Source: Peptostreptococcaceae bacterium (GTDB taxonomy: Bacteria > Bacillota > Clostridia > Peptostreptococcales > Peptostreptococcaceae). From it: a stretch of DNA of 8,307 nt. The stretch is from NCBI GenBank assembly GCA_017425305.1, contig JAFOOW010000139.1, positions 1 through 8,307 of the forward strand. The letters run 5' to 3'. The notes below the pieces were generated by a model, which was not told the DNA's origin, did no database searches, and saw only the letters and a list, made by a program, of their open reading frames with translations. The position numbers and the translations under genes are program-made. Shown one piece after another: positions 1 to 6,984 of the stretch; position 1 is the stretch's first letter, and the number at the start of each line of letters is the position of its first letter.

Positions 1-324
1 TATTCTACCACCTAAGGCTCCTAGAATACAAATTTCTTTTGCATTTAAATCTTTAGCTAAATTTATACATAATTCAGCATCTGTTTCATTTTTTCTTGAT
101 GGAAATTTAGTAAATTTGACTTTATTTTCTTTATAAAAACTAATTATTTCAGAATTTAAAGAATCTAAATCTCCTATTATATAATCAGGTATTATATTTA
201 TTTTATATAGATGCTTGGCTCCACCATCAGCACAAATTATAAAATCATATTTGTTATTTTGAAAATTAGACTTTAAAAATTCATAGTCTCTAACTTCTCC
301 ATTTAAAACAATACATGCTTTCAT
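1..324 (-). CDS. thiN: Thiamine pyrophosphokinase (thiamine diphosphokinase), N-terminal half, cut by window edge
   Basis: Transfers pyrophosphate from ATP to thiamine, giving the cofactor thiamine diphosphate in the cytosol. The reading frame opens at ATG 324-322 and stays open for 108 codons to the left edge, with no stop. It begins MKACIVLNGEV and shows the family motifs: ADGG at residues 32-35, GDLDS at 51-55 (metal/diphosphate-binding Asp residues 52 and 54), and KNETDAE at 78-84, the counterpart of the K-D-x-T-D stretch. A GALGGR motif at 101-106 is typical of the centre of the protein. Bacterial ThiN proteins are usually a little over 200 residues, so about half is missing. The start lies 7 nt after the rpe stop with a weak GTAGG ribosome site, which suggests operon co-translation. 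No TPP riboswitch is visible. It is partial only because of the window; nothing suggests a broken gene. Confidence 0.93.
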   Translation of the reverse strand, partial: MKACIVLNGEVRDYEFLKSNFQNNKYDFIICADGGAKHLYKINIIPDYIIGDLDSLNSEIISFYKENKVKFTKFPSRKNETDAELCINLAKDLNAKEICILGALGGRI

Positions 325-331
325 ATATTAC

Positions 332-988
332 CTACTTCTTTGCATTTTCTCTAAACTCAATTACAGTTTCCTTTATATCTGAGCTATTAAATATTGCTGA
401 CCCTGCAACAATAACATTAGCACCAGCTTTAACTACATCAGCTACATTTGATGGCTTTATTCCACCATCAACTTGTATATCTATATTTAAGTTTTGTTCA
501 ACTACTATAGCTTTTAATTCTCTTATTTTATCTATCATGCTATCTATAAATGATTGACCTCCAAACCCTGGATTAACAGTCATTATAAGTACCATATCTA
601 CATCTTTTAATATGTGTTTTATAGTTTCTATAGGAGTAGCTGGATTAAGTGCAACTCCTGCTTTAATATTATAAGACTTTATATTTTGTATAGTTCTATG
701 TAAATGCTTACATGCTTCTTGATGAACTACTATAATATCGCATCCTGCTTCTGCAAAATCTTTGATATACATATCTGGATTTTCTATCATTAAATGTGCA
801 TCAAATACCATATTAACATCTTTTCTTAATGACTTAACTATATTAGGTCCTAATGTTATATTAGGTACAAAATGACCATCCATAACATCTATATGTAAAT
901 ACTCACATCCTGCTTCTTCAACTTTTTTTACATCTTCTAATAATCTTGCAAAATCTGCCGATAATATTGATGGTGCTAATTTAATCAT
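332..988 (-). CDS. rpe: Ribulose-phosphate 3-epimerase
   Basis: Interconverts D-ribulose 5-phosphate and D-xylulose 5-phosphate in the non-oxidative pentose phosphate pathway, as a cytosolic TIM-barrel metalloenzyme. The 218-residue length is normal for the family. It has the LAPSILSADF opening (residues 4-13), HIDVMDGHFVPN (32-43), DAHLMI (63-68), TVNPGFGGQ (137-145), VDGGI (173-177) and GSAIF (196-200). By family alignment H32, D34, H65 and D174 are the metal ligands, with D34 and D174 as the acid/base pair. The phosphate-gripping loops GFGG and GGI/GS are intact. It starts 2 nt after the rsgA stop, and its ribosome site AAAAGGAGA (997-1005) lies inside the rsgA tail, so translation is probably coupled. 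ThiN downstream makes the cofactor of transketolase, which uses xylulose 5-phosphate; that functional link is inference. Confidence 0.98.
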   Translation of the reverse strand: MIKLAPSILSADFARLLEDVKKVEEAGCEYLHIDVMDGHFVPNITLGPNIVKSLRKDVNMVFDAHLMIENPDMYIKDFAEAGCDIIVVHQEACKHLHRTIQNIKSYNIKAGVALNPATPIETIKHILKDVDMVLIMTVNPGFGGQSFIDSMIDKIRELKAIVVEQNLNIDIQVDGGIKPSNVADVVKAGANVIVAGSAIFNSSDIKETVIEFRENAKK

Positions 989-990
989 TT

Positions 991-1875
991 TTAATATCTC
1001 CTTTTCCCCTGTCTCATTTCATTTAATAATTGTATATAACTATCATATCTTTCTTTTGCTACTTTATTCTCATTTACTGCTTCCTTAACTCCACAACTTG
1101 GTTCATTTTCATGCATACATCTTCCACCAAATTTACAGTCATCAGAAAAATCATCAAATTCAATAAAGTACTCTTTTAATTCACCTTCTTCTATATCATC
1201 TAAAGTAAGTGAACTAAATCCTGGAGTATCTGCAACCATTCCCCCACATTCTAACTTTAATAGTTCTGCATGTCTAGTTGTATGCTTTCCTCTTTTTATT
1301 TTATCACTAACTTCTCCTGTTTGCAGTTTAAAATTAGTGTCTATATGATTTAATAAACTAGACTTACCTACTCCTGATGGTCCAGCAAATACAACTATAT
1401 TATTTGATAATTCTTCCTTTATCTTATCTATATTTAAATTTTCCTTATTACTAACCGGTATAACTTTATATCCGCTTAGTTCATATATATTCTTTATTCT
1501 ATCTACTTCTTCTGCTGTAGATAAATCTACCTTAGTTAACACTATTACAATTTCTAGTCCTTCTTTTTCAGCAAGTACTATAAATCTATCTAATAAGGAA
1601 AGGTTTGGTGATGGATTTTTAATAGCGAATACTATTATTGCTTTATTTACATTTGCAATAGGTGGTCTAATTAATTCTGTTTCTCTTTCAAATATTTCTT
1701 CTACTACACCTTTTTTATTTTCTTCATCAACTATACCTATTTTTACATTATCACCTACTAAAGGTACTATTTTCTCTTTTCTAAATATACCTCTAGCTCT
1801 ACATTCGTATAGTCCATTCTCTGTATCTACGTAGTAAAAACCACCAATACCTTTTATTATTATTCCATCTATCAT
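991..1875 (-). CDS. rsgA: Ribosome small-subunit-dependent GTPase A (circularly permuted GTPase)
   Basis: A GTPase of late 30S subunit assembly; the B. subtilis orthologue is CpgA/YloQ. The 294 residues show an N-terminal OB-fold (about 1-65), then the permuted G-domain order that defines the family: TKVD (G4) at 114-117, a G5-like VSNK at 141-144, the P-loop GPSGVGKSS at 165-173, switch I KRGKHTTRH at 194-202, and DTPGF (G3) at 216-220. The C-terminal zinc site is complete: C247, C253, H255 and C261 in the C-x5-C-x-H-x5-C pattern. The ATG is preceded by a near-perfect AGGAGGA ribosome site at 1881-1887, so the start is secure. The gene follows the prkC terminator by about 80 nt and probably opens a separate transcript with rpe and thiN. 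In B. subtilis PrkC phosphorylates this GTPase (established); the same link here is inference. Confidence 0.98.
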   Translation of the reverse strand: MIDGIIIKGIGGFYYVDTENGLYECRARGIFRKEKIVPLVGDNVKIGIVDEENKKGVVEEIFERETELIRPPIANVNKAIIVFAIKNPSPNLSLLDRFIVLAEKEGLEIVIVLTKVDLSTAEEVDRIKNIYELSGYKVIPVSNKENLNIDKIKEELSNNIVVFAGPSGVGKSSLLNHIDTNFKLQTGEVSDKIKRGKHTTRHAELLKLECGGMVADTPGFSSLTLDDIEEGELKEYFIEFDDFSDDCKFGGRCMHENEPSCGVKEAVNENKVAKERYDSYIQLLNEMRQGKRRY

Positions 1876-1953
1876 GTAATTCCTCCTAAGATTTTATTAA
1901 TTTCTATTTTATATTGATAATATTATTATTTTATATATTTTAATAAGTATTAC
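1876..1953 (-). promoter_or_regulatory. Likely promoter/leader region of rsgA-rpe-thiN
   Basis: After the prkC terminator, about 80 nt of extremely AT-rich sequence lead to rsgA. Because a strong terminator precedes it, a promoter for rsgA is expected here. Several A/T hexamers could act as a -10, for example TAAAAT near 1891-1896 with TTATCA 18 nt upstream, but that pair would place the transcript start almost on the ribosome site. Others such as TATAAA lie further upstream without a good -35. In such AT-rich DNA these matches carry little weight, so only the region is called. No riboswitch or operator was recognised. The AGGAGGA ribosome site is at 1881-1887. Confidence 0.35.
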
Positions 1954-1988
1954 AAAAAAGTCCAATTACTATTTAGTATTGGACTTTT
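1954..1988 (-). terminator. Rho-independent terminator after prkC
   Basis: Read on the minus strand, AAAAGTCCAAT (1988-1978) pairs perfectly with ATTGGACTTTT (1966-1956). An inner ACT/AGT pairing closes an ATTT-type tetraloop, with one bulged base at 1967. The downstream arm runs into a tract of six T residues ending at 1954. It lies 17 nt beyond the prkC stop. It has only a four-T run on the plus strand, so it is mainly a minus-strand terminator. It separates the rsmB-rlmN-stp-prkC group from rsgA-rpe-thiN. Confidence 0.9.
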
Positions 1989-2005
1989 AGTATATCTTAT
2001 AAACT

Positions 2006-3778
2006 TTATTGTTGTCCATCTGCAATGTCTTGAGCTACTGGAGCATCTTGAACATCTGTAGTAGGAGGAGTTACAGTATCACTTGGAGGTGCTGTACTTT
2101 CACCTGAACCATTATTGTTATCTGTATTAGTATTATCTAAGTTTCCTCCATTATTATTTTCTGTGTTATTTCCTTCATTATGACTTGGTGGGTTAATAGG
2201 AGTTTGTGGCTCTACCGGTGTTTCTGGGTTATTATTTTCTTCATTCTCTATTGCTTGAGGACCCTTACTTACTACAATAGTTACAGTTCCACCTATATCT
2301 ATACTTCCTAAAGAAGGAGATTGTGATATAACTGTATCTTTTGTATATGTATCACTATACTCAAATTTATAATTAACATTTAATTTTGCATCCTTAAGAA
2401 TAGTTTCTGCTTCTCCAATAGTTCTACCTACTAAACTTGGTACATCTACTTCTTTATTACCTTTACTAATTACAACTGTTATAGTATCACCTTCATTTAT
2501 AGGCATATTAGCTTGTGGTGCTTGTGATATTATTTTACCCTCTTCTACTTCTGTACTATACTCTTCTAATCTAACTCTTACTTTAGCACCAACTTTTTCT
2601 GCTAGTCTCTCTGCTTGTGATAAAGTTAAGTTTCTAAACGCTGGAGTAATACCTTGTTCAACCTTTTGAGATTTCCCAATTAAGAAGAACTTTGCAAATA
2701 AGAATATTTGAGCTAATAATATTAAAGTTAATACAACAGCTGCTATTTTTAACATCCTTTTAGTTTTAGGACTATCTTCTTTTTTATTTTTATTATTTCT
2801 TCTCTTCGGCGTTCTTCTAACTATATCTTCATCCTCTTCATCATCATCTATTTTTGTTGAAGCTTTATTCATATTTTGATTTATAGCCTTAGTAATCTCT
2901 GATTCATCTATTTTTTTAGTAGCATAGTTATCATATTCTTTTATAAAATCTAAGTCTATATTTTTTTCTATATACTCAATATCTTCTATTAATTCATCTG
3001 CACCTTGGTATCTATCATCACTAGATTTTGATGTTAGTTTTTTAATTATATTTCTAACACTTTGTGGTATAGCTACCTTTTCCTCTTGAGTAAATTCTAT
3101 TTCATCATTTATATGTTGTAAAGCTATAGATATTGGACTATCTCCTCTAAAAGGAACTCTTCCTATTATCATTTCATATAATACTATTCCTAGTGAATAT
3201 AAATCTGTAGTATTTCCTACATACTTACCTTTAGCTTGTTCTGGAGAAAAATAGTGAACTGAACCTATTATACTACCTGTACTAGTCATGGTTGAACTTG
3301 ATACAGCTTTTGCTATACCAAAATCAGTTACTTTAACTAATCTACCTTCATTAGATATTAATATGTTATGAGGTTTTATATCTCTATGAATAATTCCTTT
3401 TTTATGTGCTGCTCCTAGAGCTTTAGCTATTTGTTTTGTTATATCTAATGCAGTATACTCATCTAAAGTTCCTTCATTTTTTATTATATCTTTTAGATTT
3501 TGTCCTTCTACAAGTTCCATAACTATATAATGAACTTTTCCATCTTCACCTACATCATAAACATTAACTATATTTGGATGAGAAAGGCTAGCTACTGCTT
3601 CTGCCTCTCTCTTAAATTTCCCTAAAAACTCTTCATCATCAACAAATTCAGGTCTAAGAACTTTAACTGCAACAGTTCTATTTAAAAGTCTATCTTTAGC
3701 TTCATATACAAAAGCCATTCCTCCATCGCCTATTTTTTTGATGATTTCATATCTATTTCCTAAAACAGTCTCTCCCAC
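2006..3778 (-). CDS. prkC: Membrane Ser/Thr protein kinase with two PASTA domains
   Basis: A eukaryotic-type kinase that senses peptidoglycan fragments or lipid II outside the cell and phosphorylates cytosolic proteins. Of 590 residues, the kinase domain spans about 10-270: glycine loop GDGGMAFVY (17-25), ATP-binding K39, helix-C E58, catalytic HRDIKPHN (131-138), DFG (152-154), a Thr/Ser-rich activation loop (161-169) and SPE (178-180) in place of APE, as is usual in this family. A charged juxtamembrane linker (about 271-342) follows, then one membrane helix (about 344-366), PASTA repeat 1 (about 375-440), PASTA repeat 2 (about 442-506), and an 84-residue Asn/Pro/Thr-rich tail. B. subtilis PrkC has three PASTA repeats; two plus a low-complexity tail resembles the C. 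difficile kinase. The start is GTG: an in-frame TAG lies just upstream and the next Met (21) is inside the glycine loop. It is 12 nt after stp, its cognate phosphatase. Confidence 0.97.
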   Translation of the reverse strand: MGETVLGNRYEIIKKIGDGGMAFVYEAKDRLLNRTVAVKVLRPEFVDDEEFLGKFKREAEAVASLSHPNIVNVYDVGEDGKVHYIVMELVEGQNLKDIIKNEGTLDEYTALDITKQIAKALGAAHKKGIIHRDIKPHNILISNEGRLVKVTDFGIAKAVSSSTMTSTGSIIGSVHYFSPEQAKGKYVGNTTDLYSLGIVLYEMIIGRVPFRGDSPISIALQHINDEIEFTQEEKVAIPQSVRNIIKKLTSKSSDDRYQGADELIEDIEYIEKNIDLDFIKEYDNYATKKIDESEITKAINQNMNKASTKIDDDEEDEDIVRRTPKRRNNKNKKEDSPKTKRMLKIAAVVLTLILLAQIFLFAKFFLIGKSQKVEQGITPAFRNLTLSQAERLAEKVGAKVRVRLEEYSTEVEEGKIISQAPQANMPINEGDTITVVISKGNKEVDVPSLVGRTIGEAETILKDAKLNVNYKFEYSDTYTKDTVISQSPSLGSIDIGGTVTIVVSKGPQAIENEENNNPETPVEPQTPINPPSHNEGNNTENNNGGNLDNTNTDNNNGSGESTAPPSDTVTPPTTDVQDAPVAQDIADGQQ

Positions 3779-3793
3779 TATATCACCATCCTA
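3776..3793 (-). promoter_or_regulatory. Translation start region of prkC: GTG start, mini-ORF and ribosome site
   Basis: On the minus strand the stp stop TAG (3793-3791) is followed by G, then ATG-GTG-ATA-TAG (3789-3778), a three-codon open frame. Its stop overlaps the prkC GTG start (3778-3776) by one base. The Shine-Dalgarno-like AGGA (3792-3789) lies 10 nt before GTG and overlaps both the stp stop and the mini-ORF ATG. The prkC frame meets an in-frame TAG just upstream, so no earlier start is possible. The arrangement suggests translational coupling from stp to prkC; whether the mini-ORF is used is unknown. Confidence 0.6.
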
Positions 3794-4540
3794 ATTATTC
3801 TTTATCAACACAACAGATACATTATCTTTTCCTGAGTTCATATTAGCAATATCAATAAGATTTTTTGACATATCTTCTATACTCATATCACTTGATAAAA
3901 TATCTTTTATATCTTCTTTCTCTACACATCCTGTTAGTCCATCTGTAGCTAGTAACAATATATCATCTTTATTTATATCTTTTTTATAGATATCTACAAT
4001 TATCATTCTTTCTGTACCTAAAGCTCTAGTAATGACATTTCTTCTAGGATGATTCTTAGCTTCTTCTTCTGTTATAGCATTTTGTGCTATTAATTCTTCA
4101 ACTAAGGAATGATCTTTAGTTACTTTTTCTAAGTAATTGTCTTGTAATAAATAACATCTGCTATCACCTACATTTGCAATATATGCTTTTTCATCATATA
4201 AAATAACTACTGTTAGTGTAGTTCCCATTCCATGATACATATCATCTTCTATAGATTTTTTATATATCATATTATTAACATTATTGTAAGCTTGTTTCAA
4301 TATATCATCTACATAGTTTATTTTAACATTTCCATTTTGGATTAAGTTATTTTTTAAGAACTTAATTATATTCTCTGCAGCTAATTCACTAGCAACTTCA
4401 CCTTTATTGTGACCACCCATTCCATCAGCTACAGCAAATATACCTATATCTTTTGATTTAGTAGATATAATTTCCCCTTTGCAGTAATCTTCATTGTTCT
4501 TTCTTACTTTTCCTACATGGGAAATATAACTATATATCAT
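3791..4540 (-). CDS. stp: PP2C-family Ser/Thr protein phosphatase (Stp/PrpC)
   Basis: A metal-dependent phosphatase that reverses PrkC phosphorylation in the cytosol. The 249 residues match the usual bacterial size, with no membrane segment or signal peptide. PP2C motifs appear in order: RKNNED at 13-18 (D18 metal-linked), VADGMGGH at 37-44 (D39 and G40 bind the dinuclear metal centre), GMGTTL at 104-109, VGDSRCY at 124-130, a KDHS flap-region motif at 142-145, TRALG at 171-175, ATDG at 198-201 (D200 metal ligand) and GKDNVSV at 237-243 (D239 metal ligand). All expected metal-binding aspartates are present, so it should be active. The ATG is preceded by AAGGGGG (4548-4554). It lies 17 nt after rlmN and 12 nt before prkC, the conserved phosphatase-kinase order of Firmicutes. 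It is also known as prpC. Confidence 0.97.
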   Translation of the reverse strand: MIYSYISHVGKVRKNNEDYCKGEIISTKSKDIGIFAVADGMGGHNKGEVASELAAENIIKFLKNNLIQNGNVKINYVDDILKQAYNNVNNMIYKKSIEDDMYHGMGTTLTVVILYDEKAYIANVGDSRCYLLQDNYLEKVTKDHSLVEELIAQNAITEEEAKNHPRRNVITRALGTERMIIVDIYKKDINKDDILLLATDGLTGCVEKEDIKDILSSDMSIEDMSKNLIDIANMNSGKDNVSVVLIKNN

Positions 4541-4557
4541 ATTTGTTCCCCCTTATA

Positions 4558-5586
4558 TTATTTGTGTTTTCTTCTTAACTGTCCACAAGCTCCATTAATA
4601 TCTGCTCCCATTTCTCTTCTTATAGTTGCAGGTATATTTTCTTTTTGTAAATTATCCCTAAATTTATATATATATGTTTTATCTGGTTTTTCATAGTCTC
4701 TTTCATCTACTTTATTTATAGGTATTAAGTTAACATGACATAACATACCTTTTAATAAGCTAGCTAGCTTTTTAGCATCTTCTTGAGAGTCATTAACCCC
4801 TTTTATTAAAGAGTACTCAAAAGTAACTCTTCTATTTGTTTTCTTTATATAATACTTACACGCATCAATAACCTCTTTTATTGAATATGCATTTGCTATA
4901 GGCATAATTTCTTTTCTAGATTCATCATAAGGAGAATGTAATGATAAAGCTAAATTTATAGGTATTTCTAAATCTGCTAATTCATACATTTTAGGCACTA
5001 CTCCACATGTAGATAAAGTTATATGTCTATATCCTATATTTAATCCATTTTTATCATTAACTAATTTTAAAAACTGCTTTGTGTTATCAAAATTATCTAA
5101 TGGTTCACCACTCCCCATAAGAACAAGATTCGACACTCTTTTGCCAATATCCTCTTGAATTTTTATAATTTGATCAAGAATTTCCCATGGTTCTAAATTT
5201 CTAACTAATCCATCTATAGTAGATGCACAGAATCTACATCCCATTCTACATCCTACCTGATTAGATATACATACAGTTACTCCATGTTCATATTCCATCA
5301 TAACACTTTCAATTATGTTTCCATCATTTAATTCAAATAAATATTTTCTTGTTCCATCAAGTTTAGAAACTAATTTTAAGTTTATATTTAAGTTTCCTAT
5401 AAAGGCTATTTCTTCTAATTTTTCTTGTAAGCTTTTAGGAATATTTTTCATATCTGAAAAACTTTTTGCACCTTTATATATCCATCCATAAATTTGAGTA
5501 GCTCTAAAGGCTTTTTCGCCTATGCTTTTTATATACTCTTTTAATTCTTCTTCTGTAAGATTTTTTAAACAAACTTTATTTTCCAT
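4558..5586 (-). CDS. rlmN: Dual-specificity 23S rRNA/tRNA adenine-C2 methyltransferase (radical SAM)
   Basis: Methylates C2 of A2503 in the peptidyl-transferase centre of 23S rRNA, and A37 of some tRNAs in E. coli. The 342-residue protein has an N-terminal helical RNA-binding region (about 1-90) and a radical-SAM barrel. The C-x3-C-x2-C cluster is C113, C117 and C120. The two mechanistic cysteines are also present: C334 in GACGQL matches the methyl-carrying Cys (E. coli C355), and C106, seven residues before the cluster, matches E. coli C118. The SAM-binding GEP motif reads GSGEPLDN (158-165), where E. coli has GMGEP. LSLHSP (214-219) is another family signature. It is RlmN, not Cfr, judged by context and fit. 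A weak TAGGA ribosome site overlaps the rsmB stop, 9 nt upstream. Confidence 0.96.
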   Translation of the reverse strand: MENKVCLKNLTEEELKEYIKSIGEKAFRATQIYGWIYKGAKSFSDMKNIPKSLQEKLEEIAFIGNLNINLKLVSKLDGTRKYLFELNDGNIIESVMMEYEHGVTVCISNQVGCRMGCRFCASTIDGLVRNLEPWEILDQIIKIQEDIGKRVSNLVLMGSGEPLDNFDNTKQFLKLVNDKNGLNIGYRHITLSTCGVVPKMYELADLEIPINLALSLHSPYDESRKEIMPIANAYSIKEVIDACKYYIKKTNRRVTFEYSLIKGVNDSQEDAKKLASLLKGMLCHVNLIPINKVDERDYEKPDKTYIYKFRDNLQKENIPATIRREMGADINGACGQLRRKHK

Positions 5587-5595
5587 TTTTAATTC

Positions 5596-6921
5596 CTACC
5601 TTATTCTCTTTAGTTTAGCTATGAAGAATCCATCCATACCATGTATGTTTGGATATATCTTTATATATCCTTTTTCTTGGTTGTCTAAATCTATATTTAT
5701 ATTTTCTATAGGTACTAACTCAAAGTTTTTATTTTCTTTTAGAAATTGTTCTACAACATCTATATTTTCTTCATCATGTATTGTACATGTGCTATATATT
5801 AAAGTTCCATTTTCTTTTACATACTTAGATGCATTATTTAATATCTTACTTTGTATATCAGGTAAACCTGATAATTCACTTGCTTCTTTGAACTTTATTT
5901 CTGGCTTTCTTCTTATTATTCCAAGTCCTGAACAAGGTACATCTGCTAAAACATAATCAAATTTATCAATACTATTATCATCTAATTTTAAAGCATCTCT
6001 ATTTTCAATACTCACATTAGTAAGTCCTAGTCTGTTAACAGTAGATTTTATTAGCTTTAACTTGTGATCAAAAACATCTCTAGCTATTACTTGTCCTGTA
6101 TTTTCCATAATTGTAGCTACATGTGTTGTTTTTCCTCCTGGAGCACTACATATATCTAAAACTTTAGAGTCTTTTTCAGGATTAGCTATTTTACCAACTA
6201 ACATAGAGCTTATATCTTGAATAGTAAAGTAACCTAATTTAAATAATTCATTACCTTCTATATTTTTAAGATTTTGAACCATTATAGCCTCATCTATTCC
6301 ATTTACTTTAGTACACTTTATTCCTTCTTTTGCTAATTTACCTATAAGTTCATCTCTACTTATCTTTAAAGTATTAGTTCTTATATATAAGTTAGGTTTT
6401 TCAGCATTTGCATCCAATAAATCCTCTGTAAATTCTTGTCCAAAATCTTTTATCCATTTTTCTACTATCCATGGATTATAAGAATATTTTATAGAAAGCT
6501 CATCTTTTATTTCTTTATCTTTTATTTCCATTATAGAATCTTTTTGTCTTAAAACATTTCTTAATATAGCATTAACAAATCCTGATGATTTTTTATCATA
6601 TTTCTTTATTAAATTTACACTTTCATTTACAGCTGCATGGTCTTTTATACTATCTAAAAATAATATTTGATAAATACCTAGCCATAGTGATATTTTAACA
6701 TATGTAGACATTTTTTTCGATTTTATCTTAGATAACTTGTCTATTATATAATTTAAATAATATTTATTTTCTATAATTCCATAAATAAGTTCTGTTGCCA
6801 AACCTTTTTCTTGATCGCTTATATTTACATTTTTAAAATTCTTATTTATAGATATATTAGAATAGTTTTTATTTCTCTCTATATCATATAAAGTTTTAAA
6901 TGCCAATTCTCTTGAATTCAT
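5596..6921 (-). CDS. rsmB: 16S rRNA (cytosine-967-C5)-methyltransferase
   Basis: Adds the m5C967 methyl group to 16S rRNA using S-adenosylmethionine. The 441 residues fit the family length. Residues about 1-130 form a NusB-like all-helical RNA-binding domain (with DHAAVNESVNL at 94-104 and FVNAILRN at 115-122); the Rossmann methyltransferase follows. Motifs are DICSAPGGKTTH (256-267, SAM binding), ARDVFDHKL (280-288), ADVPCSGLG (326-334, with C330) and YSTCT (376-380). C379 is the expected catalytic nucleophile and C330 the release cysteine, as in RsmB/NOL1/NOP2 enzymes. HGMDGFFIAKL closes the protein at 427-437. The ATG follows a strong GGAGG ribosome site (6929-6933). It is the first gene after the peptidase terminator and heads the tightly packed rsmB-rlmN-stp-prkC group. 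In B. subtilis rsmB directly follows fmt; here two membrane-protein genes lie upstream instead. Confidence 0.97.
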   Translation of the reverse strand: MNSRELAFKTLYDIERNKNYSNISINKNFKNVNISDQEKGLATELIYGIIENKYYLNYIIDKLSKIKSKKMSTYVKISLWLGIYQILFLDSIKDHAAVNESVNLIKKYDKKSSGFVNAILRNVLRQKDSIMEIKDKEIKDELSIKYSYNPWIVEKWIKDFGQEFTEDLLDANAEKPNLYIRTNTLKISRDELIGKLAKEGIKCTKVNGIDEAIMVQNLKNIEGNELFKLGYFTIQDISSMLVGKIANPEKDSKVLDICSAPGGKTTHVATIMENTGQVIARDVFDHKLKLIKSTVNRLGLTNVSIENRDALKLDDNSIDKFDYVLADVPCSGLGIIRRKPEIKFKEASELSGLPDIQSKILNNASKYVKENGTLIYSTCTIHDEENIDVVEQFLKENKNFELVPIENINIDLDNQEKGYIKIYPNIHGMDGFFIAKLKRIR

Positions 6922-6951
6922 TTCAATTCCTCCATATTTAAATTTACATAG

Positions 6952-6976
6952 AAAAAGTCCTAGAAACCCCTAGGAC
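6952..6976 (-). terminator. Rho-independent terminator after the zinc peptidase gene
   Basis: On the minus strand GTCCTAG (6976-6970) pairs with CTAGGAC (6963-6957) around the six-base loop GGGTTT, and is followed by TTTTT (6956-6952). The stem is only 7 bp but contains four G-C pairs and directly abuts the T tract. It lies 8 nt after the peptidase stop. Only about 30 nt separate it from the rsmB ATG, so read-through or an overlapping promoter must supply rsmB transcripts. Confidence 0.8.
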
Positions 6977-6984
6977 AATCTCCA

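Noticed and set aside
315..557. Plus-strand open frame of 80 codons opposite rpe
   Set aside because: It is the antisense shadow of rpe, with no ribosome site and low-information hydrophobic composition.
1876..2005. Riboswitch or small RNA in the prkC-rsgA gap
   Set aside because: The only strong structure is the terminator hairpin. The rest is very AT-rich with no conserved aptamer-like pairing that I could see, and no TPP riboswitch motif despite thiN downstream.
4558..5586. Cfr-type antibiotic-resistance methyltransferase instead of RlmN
   Set aside because: RlmN and Cfr share the cysteine pattern, but the chromosomal setting between rsmB and stp is the conserved RlmN locus and nothing suggests transfer.
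5522..5956. Plus-strand open frame of 144 codons opposite the rlmN/rsmB junction
   Set aside because: It lies antisense to two well-supported genes, has a Phe/Ser/Ile-rich composition typical of the complement of AT-rich coding DNA, and shows no ribosome site or motif.
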